Assembly: GCF_001280085.1 (NCBI RefSeq) | Contig: NZ_LGED01000014.1 | Span: 1-15,031 of the forward strand | Direction: 5' to 3' | DNA: 15,031 bases | DNA from: Saccharothrix sp. NRRL B-16348 | Lineage (GTDB): Bacteria; Actinomycetota; Actinomycetes; Mycobacteriales; Pseudonocardiaceae | Shown here: piece by piece, positions 1-9,098 of the stretch | Position numbering within the stretch: position 1 is the stretch's first letter | How the letters are laid out: each line of letters starts with the position of its first letter | Translations under genes and position numbers: made by a program | The notes under the pieces: generated by a model | Databases searched by the model: none | Told to the model about the DNA's origin: nothing | The model's input: only the letters and a program-made list of their open reading frames with translations

Positions 1-205
1 GTCCGAGTGTGCGGCGGGTGGTGCGGGGTCGATGGTGGTCGGGGGGCGGGGTTGAGGGGCGGTCCTCTTTGTTTCAACCGACGTTTCAGGGGGGGGATAA
101 CGGCGTTTTTGTTCATGCCCATTTTGAGGTTCACCCGCTTGGGTGGTGGGTTGGGGAGGTGGAAAAGGGGTGGAGAGGGGGGTTCGCGCAGGTCACGATG
201 GGTCG

Positions 206-811
206 ATGTGGAGTGCGTTGGCGGCCTTGGTGGTGGCGTCCTTCCTGATCGCGTTGTCGCCCGGGCCCGGGACGGCGTTGGTGTTGCGGCAGGCGGTGCG
301 CGGGCGGCGGAGTGCGGTGGCTGTGGTCGCGGGGATGGAGGTCGGGGTCGCGGTGTGGGCGGTGGCGGCGGCGTTGGGGTTGTCGGTGCTGGTGACGGCG
401 TCCGAGGTGGCCTACCACTCGTTGCGGGTCGCGGGGGCGGTGTTCCTGGTCTACCTCGGGGTGCGGGCGATCATGTCGGCGCGCCGGGGGACGTCGGACG
501 TCGAGGTGCCGCCACCCACTGGTCGGGCGTTCCGGGCGGGGCTGGTGGTGAACCTGGCGAACCCGAAGCTGGGTGTGTTCGCGATCTCGTTCCTGCCGCA
601 GTTCCCGCCCGCCGGCGCCAGTCGAGGCACGTTGTTGCTGTTCGCGGTGGTCTGGGTGGCCGTGGACACCGCCTGGTACCTGGTGCTGGTGGGCGTCCTA
701 GACCGGGTCCGCGACCGGCTCGCCCGGGCCGGGGTTCGGCGCGCCCTGGACCGCGTCTGCGGTGGCGTGCTGGTCGCGTTGGGCCTTCGCCTGGTGCTCG
801 ACGCGCGGTGA
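206..811 (+). CDS. LysE/RhtB-family amino-acid exporter
   Basis: A 201-residue integral membrane protein of the LysE/RhtB translocator family, which exports amino acids or related small molecules through the cytoplasmic membrane; the substrate cannot be read from sequence. The N-terminal helix carries the family signature SPGPGTALVLRQA (about residues 18-30). It is followed by hydrophobic segments near 35-60, 70-90, 112-135 and 145-165 and a conserved-type NLANPKLGVF stretch (about 113-122). Length fits the family (about 200). I chose ATG at 206 because it places the signature at the usual distance from the N-terminus; in-frame upstream starts (GTG at 143) would add a Gly-rich, non-membrane tail. 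There is no strong Shine-Dalgarno site, only a weak CACGAT hexamer six bases upstream. Its 3' end overlaps the convergent zinc-ribbon gene by 114 bases. Confidence 0.88.
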   Translation: MWSALAALVVASFLIALSPGPGTALVLRQAVRGRRSAVAVVAGMEVGVAVWAVAAALGLSVLVTASEVAYHSLRVAGAVFLVYLGVRAIMSARRGTSDVEVPPPTGRAFRAGLVVNLANPKLGVFAISFLPQFPPAGASRGTLLLFAVVWVAVDTAWYLVLVGVLDRVRDRLARAGVRRALDRVCGGVLVALGLRLVLDAR

Positions 812-1459
812 GCGTTCGGGGCGGCGCCAGGGCACCTCGGGGAACGACGCCAGCTCGACGTGCGTGGTGCAGCCGGCCAGGTCGGCGTACGCGCCGGCGA
901 GCACGGCGGCCCTGATGCGCCGCACCTGCCCGACCGTCGGCAGCTCCCCCACCAGCAGGAACGGCAGCAGCAGCCGCCACGCGCCGACGGTCGCGGCACG
1001 GGATCGGTGCGGTGCGCGCAACGTCGCCCTGGCCACGCGCAACGCGTGCTCGCCCGCGCTGATGGCCTCCGGGTGCCCGGCGTGGTCCCACGACCAGCGC
1101 AGGCCGTCGGCCATGGCGCAGCGGACGCAGTCGGCGGGCCCGGTGGCCAACTCTTCACCGCACCGGGTGCACGCGAGCAGGGTCATCGCCCAGTCGGTGC
1201 AGGTCCACGGGTGGCGTCCGACCTCGTCGGCGAGGACGAGTTCGGCCAGCTCACGCTCCCCCGCGCCGCCTTCGGCGAGCTGTTCGGCGGCGAGCAGCTC
1301 CTGCCAGTCGAGCAGCCAGTACTGGTCGACGAGCTCGGCGCAGAACCGGCACGCCGGGTAGCCGCGGCCCGCGAGGTCGCCGCACGACGGGCACGGCGAG
1401 ACGGCGGCGGGGCGGGCCACGCGCCGGGCGCCGGGCGGGAACGGCTGGTGATCAGCCAC
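698..1459 (-). CDS. Double zinc-ribbon protein of unknown function
   Basis: I do not recognise this 253-residue protein. It has two clear zinc-ribbon-like knuckles with identical spacing: C23-x2-C26-x10-C37-x2-C40 and C97-x2-C100-x10-C111-x2-C114. Between them is an acidic, Leu/Glu-rich linker; after them comes a segment rich in Arg, Ala and Leu with a hydrophobic patch WRLLLPFLLVG (about residues 145-155). The C-terminal tail is Pro/Arg/Gln-rich and is encoded antisense to the end of the LysE gene. It is probably cytoplasmic, perhaps a nucleic-acid or protein-binding adaptor (inference). I chose GTG at 1459 because TACCTT lies exactly seven bases upstream, fitting a leaderless transcript. 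An in-frame GTG at 1552 and ATG at 1510 would add a poorly coding-like leader across the thiC promoter. Confidence 0.65.
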   Translation of the reverse strand: MADHQPFPPGARRVARPAAVSPCPSCGDLAGRGYPACRFCAELVDQYWLLDWQELLAAEQLAEGGAGERELAELVLADEVGRHPWTCTDWAMTLLACTRCGEELATGPADCVRCAMADGLRWSWDHAGHPEAISAGEHALRVARATLRAPHRSRAATVGAWRLLLPFLLVGELPTVGQVRRIRAAVLAGAYADLAGCTTHVELASFPEVPWRRPERSPRVEHQAKAQRDQHATADAVQGAPNPGPGEPVADPV

Positions 1460-1466
1460 GCGGAGA

Positions 1467-1472
1467 AAGGTA
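1467..1472 (-). promoter_or_regulatory. -10 element of zinc-ribbon gene (leaderless)
   Basis: On the minus strand TACCTT is followed by seven bases and then GTG at 1459. This matches the actinobacterial leaderless layout (TANNNT, seven bases, start at +1). No convincing -35 is visible. No purine-rich ribosome-binding site precedes the GTG, which supports a leaderless start. Confidence 0.45.
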
Positions 1473-1487
1473 CGCGCAAACGGTGGC

Positions 1488-1515
1488 CCTTGGCATCCGC
1501 ACCTTGGCATCGGCA
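1488..1515 (+). repeat. 14-bp tandem duplication at thiC -35
   Basis: Two adjacent 14-base units, CCTTGGCATCCGCA (1488-1501) and CCTTGGCATCGGCA (1502-1515), differ at one base. Each contains TTGGCA, a near-consensus -35 hexamer; only the second copy is correctly spaced from TATGGT at 1528. Confidence 0.8.
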
Positions 1516-1533
1516 CCGGCCCGTGGCTATGGT
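1504..1533 (+). promoter_or_regulatory. Predicted thiC promoter
   Basis: TTGGCA at 1504-1509 (five of six to TTGACA) lies 18 bases from TATGGT at 1528-1533, a good housekeeping-sigma promoter. Transcription would start near 1540 and give a short lead-in to the TPP riboswitch. An alternative weaker -10 (TAGCTC, 1542) is possible. Confidence 0.5.
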
Positions 1534-1564
1534 CAGCCCGATAGCTCGACACAACAACTCAACA

Positions 1565-3324
<1,760 letters not shown>

Positions 3325-3325
<1 letters not shown>

Positions 3326-4128
3326 TGGCGTCCACGCCACCGAGGGTCCTCACCATCGCCGGGTCGGATTCCGGCGGTGGTGCGGGCCTGCAGGCCGATC
3401 TGCGGACGTTGTTCGCGTGCGGTGTGCACGGGATGACGGCGGTCACGGCGGTGACCGTGCAGAACTCGCTGGGCGTCACCGGGTACACCGAGGTGCCGGC
3501 GGACGTGGTGGCCGCGCAGATCGAGGCGGTGGCCACGGACATCGGGGTGGACGCGGCGAAGACGGGGATGCTGGCGTCGGCGGCGATCATCGAGGCGGTC
3601 GCGGCGGCGGTGGACCGGGTCGACGTCGGGCCGTTCGTGGTGGACCCGGTGGCGGCGTCGATGCACGGCAACCAGCTGTTGGCCGACGACGCGCTGGACG
3701 CGTTGCGGACGTTGCTGTTCCCGCGGGCGACGCTGGTGACGCCGAACCTGGACGAGGTGCGGCTGCTCACCGGCATCGACGTGCGCAGCCGTGCCGACCA
3801 GCGCAAGGCCGCCGAGGCGCTGCACGCGATGGGCCCGCGGTGGGTGCTGGTCAAGGGCGGGCACCTGTGGGACGACCCGGAGTGCCTCGACGTGCTGTAC
3901 GACGGGTCGGAGTTCGTCGAGCTGCTCGGGCCGCGCTACGACGTCAAGCACACGCACGGCAGCGGCGACACGCTCGCGTCGGCGATCGCGTCGCAGCTCG
4001 CGCGGGGTGCGGACGTGCCGTCGGCGGTGCGGTTCGGCAAGGACTTCATCGTCCGCTCGGTGGCCGCCGCGTACCCGTTGGGCGGCGGGGTCGGTCCCGT
4101 GTCGCCGCTGTGGCGGTTGGAGGGCTAG
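3325..4128 (+). CDS. thiD: HMP/HMP-phosphate kinase ThiD
   Basis: ThiD phosphorylates hydroxymethylpyrimidine and then HMP-phosphate to HMP-pyrophosphate, using the ThiC product. It is a 267-residue ribokinase-fold protein. The N-terminal substrate motif is GSDSGGGAG (residues 13-21), the middle has DPVAASMHGNQLL and TPNLDEVRLL, and the ATP/anion-hole motif GSGDT with catalytic Asp215 lies at about 212-216. Length is normal, with no extra ThiE or TenA domain. The ATG overlaps the thiC stop by one base, so the two are almost certainly cotranscribed and share the TPP riboswitch. The TAG stop forms part of a -10-like TAGCGT for the next gene. Confidence 0.97.
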
Positions 4129-4131
4129 CGT
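4126..4131 (+). promoter_or_regulatory. -10 element of methyltransferase gene
   Basis: TAGCGT contains the thiD stop codon and is followed by exactly seven bases and GTG at 4139. It fits the leaderless TANNNT pattern. No good -35 is visible, so read-through from thiCD remains equally possible. Confidence 0.4.
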
Positions 4132-4138
4132 CGACGGG

Positions 4139-4948
4139 GTGAAGGTCGAGTTGACCGGCGCCCCGGAGACGATGTTGGCGACGCTGTACGCGCGGGCGCT
4201 CGACGCCCGCGCCCAGCGCCCGATCCTCGGCGACACGGCGGCGCTCGACGCCGTGTCGCGCATCGAGTACGACTTCCCGCGGACGGGCATCACGGCGTCG
4301 ACGGCGGCGGGGGTCGCCATGCGCGCGAAGCTGCTGGACGACTGGACGGCCGACTTCCTGGCCCGGCACCCGTCGGCGACCGTGCTGCACCTGGCGTGCG
4401 GGCTGGACACGCGGGCGCAGCGGATGGCGTTCGGGCCGGGGGTGCGGTGGGTGGACGTCGACTTCCCGGCGGTGGCCGCGCTGCGGGAACGGCTGCTGGA
4501 CGTGCCGGCCGGGGACTACCGGCTGGTGCACGCGTCCGTCACCGACGACGGGTGGTGGGACGAGGTGCCGGCGGACCGGCCCGTGGTCGCCGTGTTCGAG
4601 GGCTTGACCATGTACCTGACCGGGGACGAGGTGCGCGGGCTGGTGCGGCGGGTCACCGGGCGGTTCACGGGCGGTGAGCTGCTGTTCGACGTGTACGGGT
4701 CGTTCGGGATCAGGTTGCAGAAGCTCGTGCCGGCGGTGCGGCGGGCGGGGGCGACGCTGCGGTGGGGGTTGGACGACCCGGCCGTCGTCGAGGGCTGGCA
4801 CGACGGGTTGAGGTGCGTGGACGCGGTGCGTTCGGTGGAGTTGCCGCAGGTCGCCGCCGAACCGTGGTCGGCGCGGGTCCCGATGTGGGTGATGGCGCGG
4901 TTGCCGAAGGTCAGGGACGTCGGACGGGTGCTGCGGTACCGGTTCTAA
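4139..4948 (+). CDS. Class I SAM methyltransferase, LCM/TcmP-like
   Basis: A 269-residue S-adenosylmethionine-dependent O-methyltransferase of the leucine-carboxyl-methyltransferase/TcmP group. The SAM-binding motif I is VLHLACGLDTRAQR (about residues 82-95), followed by the ribose-binding acidic strand WVDVDFP (about 104-110) and the post-II motif VFEGLTMYL (about 150). The family methylates carboxyl or hydroxyl groups, often on natural products; the substrate here is unknown. It starts 10 bases after thiD on the same strand, so it may be cotranscribed, yet TAGCGT seven bases before its GTG suggests its own leaderless transcript. No thiamine-specific methylation is known, so the neighbourhood does not define a role. 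Confidence 0.85.
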   Translation: MKVELTGAPETMLATLYARALDARAQRPILGDTAALDAVSRIEYDFPRTGITASTAAGVAMRAKLLDDWTADFLARHPSATVLHLACGLDTRAQRMAFGPGVRWVDVDFPAVAALRERLLDVPAGDYRLVHASVTDDGWWDEVPADRPVVAVFEGLTMYLTGDEVRGLVRRVTGRFTGGELLFDVYGSFGIRLQKLVPAVRRAGATLRWGLDDPAVVEGWHDGLRCVDAVRSVELPQVAAEPWSARVPMWVMARLPKVRDVGRVLRYRF

Positions 4949-4993
4949 GGATGCTCTAAGCCACCGGTGCGGTACTCGTGCGTCCTGTAAGTC

Positions 4994-5542
4994 ATGAGCG
5001 CACTTCAGGACGCTTACATCGCCGAGCTGGTGTTGAGCCAACCCGAGGCCGTCGCGGCGCTGTTCGCGGGGTCGTTGTTGTTGGGCACCGTCGGTTTCGT
5101 CGTGGCGCGGCGGCGCGGGTGGGCGGCGTTGCCCGCCGTGCTGGCCGGGTGCGGGTTGGCATTGGCGCTCGCGGTGACCCTGGCGCGGCCGGGCGGGTCG
5201 TTCTCGGTCGCCACGACCGATCCGATCGGGATGTGCGTCGCGAACGACTTCTCGATGGCGGGGTCGTTGGCGCGGCTGAACCTGGTGATGCTGGCGCCGT
5301 TCGCGTTCTTCGCCACGCTCGCCACCCGCCGGCCGCTCGCGGTGCTCGGCGTCGCGGCGGCGTTCAGCGGGGCGGTGGAGTTCGTGCAGGCGTTGACGGC
5401 GATCGGGGTGTGCGAGGCGCAGGACTTCATCAACAACACCGTGGGCGCGTCCGTCGCCGTGCTGGTGGCGTGGTTGCTGACCGCCGTCGCGGGCAGCTCG
5501 CCTCGGCCTCGGCCTCGGCTGACTGTCGGTGGTCGTCAGTAG
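4994..5542 (+). CDS. VanZ-like membrane protein
   Basis: A 182-residue integral membrane protein with about five hydrophobic segments (roughly 20-38, 46-64, 95-111, 115-135 and 147-166). The VanZ-like signature lies in the last third: Glu129, Gln132, then a short loop and Asp144, Asn147/Asn148 and Gly151 within EAQDFINNTVGA. VanZ proteins are associated with glycopeptide (teicoplanin) tolerance, but most chromosomal homologues are uncharacterised. The C-terminal tail SSPRPRPRL comes from three tandem CCTCGG hexamers (5501-5518), a slippage-prone stretch. It lies 45 bases after the methyltransferase with only a weak ribosome-binding site. Its stop TAG is part of TAGGGT, the probable -10 of the next gene. 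Confidence 0.75.
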   Translation: MSALQDAYIAELVLSQPEAVAALFAGSLLLGTVGFVVARRRGWAALPAVLAGCGLALALAVTLARPGGSFSVATTDPIGMCVANDFSMAGSLARLNLVMLAPFAFFATLATRRPLAVLGVAAAFSGAVEFVQALTAIGVCEAQDFINNTVGASVAVLVAWLLTAVAGSSPRPRPRLTVGGRQ

Positions 5543-5545
5543 GGT
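5540..5545 (+). promoter_or_regulatory. -10 element of DUF4241 gene
   Basis: TAGGGT overlaps the VanZ-gene stop codon and lies six bases before ATG at 5552, with no Shine-Dalgarno sequence between. This is a typical actinobacterial leaderless start. Confidence 0.5.
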
Positions 5546-5551
5546 GCCCGC

Positions 5552-6226
5552 ATGATCGAGAACACGACCGCCACCCGTCCCCGTCCCGCTCTTCCCCGGT
5601 TCGCCGACCTGGTGTTCCGGCCGGGGGTGCGGTGGACGATGCCCAAGCCGGGGGCCGTGGTGACCGAGTTCGTCGAGGCGGGTTCGGTGCGGCTGTCGAG
5701 CGGCCGGGTGGTCGCCGCCGATCCCGGTCACCTCGACCTCGACGCCGAGCCGTTCACCGTCGGCGTCGCGCCCGGCGAGTACCCGGTCGAGGTCGCGGTG
5801 GTCCGGTTCGCGGACAGCCCCGACCACGTGCGGGTGGCCGCCGCGCGGCTGGTCGTCTCGCGGGAGCCCGTGGTGTCGTGGGAGTTGGCGGTGGTGGCGG
5901 GGCAGGACGTGGCGGAGCTGGGGGACAACGAGTTCTACGGGTTCGGCGTGGACACCGGCACGGGCTGCTTCGTGGACGCCGACGTGGCCCACGCGATGGG
6001 CGAGTGGCTGGACGACAACCACGACACGGCCTACGACGACGTGTTCGACGCCCAGGCGGCGCCGATGCGCGACCCGGAGACCGGCAACGCGTTGGTCGCC
6101 TTCGTCAGCGGTTGGGGCGACGGCTCGTACCCGACGTGGATCGGGCGCACCGGGGCGGGCGACGTGGCGTGCTACGCGGTGGACACGTTCGTGCTGCACG
6201 GCGCCACGCCGGAGCACACCAAATGA
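5552..6226 (+). CDS. DUF4241-family protein
   Basis: A soluble 224-residue protein that matches DUF4241 by its conserved pattern: G-x-Y-P-V-E-V-A (about residues 74-82), an FGVDTGTGCFVDAD block (about 131-144) and a SGWGDGSYPTWIGR block near 189-203. The molecular function of the family is not established; homologues occur beside toxin-immunity and regulatory genes, but nothing here identifies a partner. It follows the VanZ-like gene by nine bases. The probable leaderless start uses TAGGGT six bases upstream. It is the last gene before the 17-bp repeat array and the terminator at 6396. Confidence 0.78.
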   Translation: MIENTTATRPRPALPRFADLVFRPGVRWTMPKPGAVVTEFVEAGSVRLSSGRVVAADPGHLDLDAEPFTVGVAPGEYPVEVAVVRFADSPDHVRVAAARLVVSREPVVSWELAVVAGQDVAELGDNEFYGFGVDTGTGCFVDADVAHAMGEWLDDNHDTAYDDVFDAQAAPMRDPETGNALVAFVSGWGDGSYPTWIGRTGAGDVACYAVDTFVLHGATPEHTK

Positions 6227-6250
6227 GGTAGCCGCCTCTCGTGCCACACG

Positions 6251-6383
6251 CAGGTAAACCCGCACCGCGGGCAGACCGGTGCCGGGGCTTCCCGCACCAC
6301 AGGTAGACCCTGCCGGGGGCAGACCTGCACCGCAGGTGGAGCAGTGCAGGGGGTTTACCCGCGCCGCAGGTACACCGGTGCCG
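6251..6383 (+). repeat. Eight-unit imperfect 17-bp tandem repeat
   Basis: Units begin at 6251, 6268, 6285, 6300, 6316, 6333, 6350 and 6367, with lengths of 15-17 bases. The approximate consensus is CAGGTAGACCCGCACCG; units 2, 3, 5 and 7 are more diverged at the left (GGGCAGACC, GGGGTTTACC). Units 1+2 and 7+8 are closest to each other as a pair, suggesting growth by duplication of a ~33-bp double unit. It lies between the DUF4241 stop and a terminator. The unit length is not a multiple of three, so it is not evolving as coding sequence. Confidence 0.8.
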
Positions 6384-6395
6384 AACGATCGCTAC

Positions 6396-6428
6396 GCAGG
6401 CGTCCCCGCCCAGGGGACCCCTGCTTTT
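6396..6428 (+). terminator. Rho-independent terminator after DUF4241 gene
   Basis: GCAGG and GTCCCC pair with GGGGAC and CCTGC (11 base pairs with one C-C mismatch) around a five-base loop GCCCA. TTTT follows immediately at 6425-6428. The T-run is only on the plus strand, so it stops the plus-strand transcript before it meets the convergent MarR gene. Confidence 0.75.
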
Positions 6429-6473
6429 ACCCTGCCACACGGGTACGACAATTCGGTGACCGCGCGGGCTGGC

Positions 6474-6482
6474 TGTGGACAA
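6474..6482 (-). other. Isolated DnaA-box match
   Basis: The minus strand reads TTGTCCACA, the exact actinobacterial (Streptomyces-type) DnaA box. It lies five bases past the MarR stop. A single box is not an origin; it may be chance, a DnaA-titration site or a transcriptional control site. Confidence 0.35.
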
Positions 6483-6487
6483 CTGCC

Positions 6488-6919
6488 TCAGGTCGTCTCG
6501 CCGACCAGTTCCTCCAACGCCGGCAGGGCGTTGACGAGCGCGTCGCGGTGTTCCGGCGCCAGCTGCTCGATCCGCCGCTGCAGCTCCCGCACCCGCGCCG
6601 ACCGCACCCCCGACACCATGGTCACGCCCTCCGGCGTCGGCGTCGCCAACCAGGCACGCCCGTCCTGCGGGTCCGGCTCACGCCGCACGTACCGGGCCTC
6701 CACGAGCGCCGCCACGATCCGCGACAGCGTCGGCGGCGCGACACCCTCCTTCGCGGCCAGGTCGCCCAACCGCATGGGCCCGCACTGCGCCAACGTGGCC
6801 AACGCCGACACCGCGCCCGGCCCGAGCCCGGGCGACCCGGTGCGCCTCAGCAGCCGGGATAGCCTGCCGATCGAGAGGTACAGCCGGGCGGTGGCGTCCT
6901 CGACCTGGTCGGCCGTCAC
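6488..6919 (-). CDS. MarR-family transcriptional regulator
   Basis: A 143-residue dimeric winged-helix regulator. The helix-turn-helix runs over about residues 50-75 (MRLGDLAAKEGVAPPTLSRI) and the wing over about 79-95, with the typical Asp-x-Arg-type wing in EPDPQDGRAWLA. The flanking helices (5-25 and 110-140) form the dimerisation part. MarR proteins usually repress until a small aromatic or oxidising ligand binds. The start is GTG at 6919 with GGAGG eight bases upstream; a nearer ATG opens only ATG CCG TGA. It follows thiG by 58 bases on the same strand and may be read through from the thi operon. A candidate palindrome (6946-6963) could be an autoregulatory site. Its target is unknown; the nearby dioxygenase is an attractive guess. 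Confidence 0.9.
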   Translation of the reverse strand: MTADQVEDATARLYLSIGRLSRLLRRTGSPGLGPGAVSALATLAQCGPMRLGDLAAKEGVAPPTLSRIVAALVEARYVRREPDPQDGRAWLATPTPEGVTMVSGVRSARVRELQRRIEQLAPEHRDALVNALPALEELVGETT

Positions 6920-6945
6920 GGCATTTCCTCCTCGGGCTGGTGGAC

Positions 6946-6963
6946 ACGATGAGCATCCATCAT
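6946..6963 (-). promoter_or_regulatory. Candidate operator upstream of marR
   Basis: ACGATG and CATCAT form an imperfect 6-bp inverted repeat (five of six pairs) with a six-base spacer, 26 bases upstream of the MarR start. Size and position fit a MarR-type site, but the match is short and could be chance. Confidence 0.25.
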
Positions 6964-6977
6964 GCCGTGCCCCGCAA

Positions 6978-7931
<954 letters not shown>

Positions 7932-7935
<4 letters not shown>

Positions 7936-8942
7936 CGACTGTTTCCTCCTTCGCGGAGCAGGGAGAGCACCCGCCGGGCGGTGACGGGCGCGAGCAGCAG
8001 ACCGTTGCGGTGGTGGCCGGTGGCGGCGAGCACGCCGGGTTCCAGCCAGTCGATCACCGGCGCGTTGTCGGGGCTGCCCGCGCGGAACCCGGCGGAGGCC
8101 TCGGTCAGCGCGTACTCGGCGATACCGGGCCACACCACCTCGGCGTCGCGCAGCAGGTCGCGGACGCCGCCCACGGTGACGTCGCCGTCGAAGCCGGCCT
8201 CGTACTGGGTGGCGCCGAGCACGAACCCGCCCTCGCGCGGCACCAGGTAGACGGGACGGCCGCGGACGTGGGCGCGGATCGTGTGCCGGGGCGGCGGCAA
8301 CGCGCCGGGGCGCGCCGACAGCCGCAGGATCTCGCCCTTCACCGGCCGGATCACGTCGCGCAGCAACGGGTGCAGGTCGCGGCTCCACGCGCCGGCGGCG
8401 ATCACCGTCACGTCCGACTCCGAACCAGACTCGTCACCAGGCTCCGAATCGGACGAGAACACCACACCGTTGGCGGCACACGCTTCCCGCAACGCGCGCA
8501 GCAACGCCCGGTTGTCCACGGCCACGTCACCCGGCACCGACAGTCCACTCCGGACCGCGCCGAGACCGGGTTCCAGCGCGCGCAGCTCACGTCCCGTCAA
8601 CCGGGACGCCGACCGGCCCAGCCGCCCCAGGTAGGCGCACAACTGGTCCAGCACCTCGACGTCGGCGCCGTCGACCGCCACCGCCAGCGTGCCCACCGGG
8701 CTCAGTTCCACGCCGAGCGCGCGGGCGAACTCCGGCCACAGCTCCAGTGATTCGACGCCGAGCGCCAGCACGTCCTCGTCGCCCGGCCACGCCTCGGTGA
8801 TCGGCGCGAGCATCCCGCCCGCGACCCACGAACCGCCGTGCGGCGAACCGTGGTCGACGACTCGCACCGCGTAACCGGCGCGCGCGGCGTACCAGGCCGC
8901 GGACAGGCCGATGACGCCACCGCCGAGGACGGTCACTCGCAT
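7932..8942 (-). CDS. thiO: Glycine oxidase ThiO
   Basis: ThiO is an FAD-dependent D-amino-acid-oxidase-type enzyme that oxidises glycine to the imine used by ThiG. From ATG at 8942 it is 336 residues. The dinucleotide-binding motif is GGGVIG (7-12), an acidic residue (VVDHG) ends the second strand, and the C-terminal FAD/substrate block is [14 protein letters not shown]. An unusual Ser/Asp/Glu-rich stretch, [14 protein letters not shown] (about 162-175), sits just before the VIAAGAW strand. An in-frame GTG at 8957 would add five residues but is only one base from the GGGAG of the riboswitch, while ATG is 16 bases from it, so the start is uncertain. It is the first gene of thiO-thiS-thiG. Confidence 0.93.
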
Positions 8943-8957
8943 TGCCAAGGCACTCAC

Positions 8958-9047
8958 GCTCCCTGCGCCGGCATGACCCGGATCAGGTTCGACGGTCGGA
9001 GCGAACCACGCTCCCTCTCAGCCCGGTGTGTTCCAGGCTCCCGTGCG
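8958..9047 (-). ncRNA. TPP riboswitch of thiO-thiS-thiG
   Basis: On the minus strand the TPP aptamer reads ACGGGAGCC, then CCGGGCTGAGAGG, a P3 arm GGAGCG-TGGTT-CGCTCC, then GTCGAACCTGATCCGGGTC and ATGCCGGCGCAGGGAG. All conserved blocks (CTGAGA, ACCTGATC, GGGTCATGCCGGCG) are present. The terminal GGGAG is at the thiO start, so control is expected at translation initiation. It has a shorter P3 than the thiC riboswitch. Confidence 0.95.
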
Positions 9048-9057
9048 GACCACGTCC

Positions 9058-9063
9058 ACCGTA
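9058..9063 (-). promoter_or_regulatory. -10 element of thiO operon
   Basis: The minus strand reads TACGGT, placing transcription start near 9051, just ahead of the riboswitch 5' edge at 9047. The expected -35 position (about 9081-9086) overlaps the -10 of the divergent thiE promoter. Confidence 0.45.
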
Positions 9064-9085
9064 GCGCACGAAACGCGCGGGCGGT

Positions 9086-9091
9086 TACCGT
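9086..9091 (+). promoter_or_regulatory. -10 element of thiE (leaderless)
   Basis: TACCGT is followed by seven bases and GTG at 9099, with no ribosome-binding site, fitting a leaderless mRNA. It also argues against the in-frame GTG at 9090, which would lie inside the -10. Confidence 0.5.
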
Positions 9092-9098
9092 GCCGCCC

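Noticed and set aside
1..205. Coding frames and promoter in the first 205 bases
   Set aside because: Open frames are low-complexity Gly/Arg shadows. The direct GTTTCA repeats at 71 and 83 and a short CACCC/GGGTG hairpin are too weak to call.
4046..6265. 739-codon minus-strand frame across thiD end, methyltransferase, VanZ and DUF4241
   Set aside because: Composition is a low-complexity Arg/His/Pro shadow of four plus-strand genes that have clear family motifs.
6251..6383. Possible CRISPR array
   Set aside because: Units are contiguous 17-bp imperfect repeats without unique spacers, and there are no cas genes.
8838..9098. Longer thiE beginning upstream of 9090
   Set aside because: The extension would run antisense through the thiO start and its TPP riboswitch, and homologues start at about 9099.
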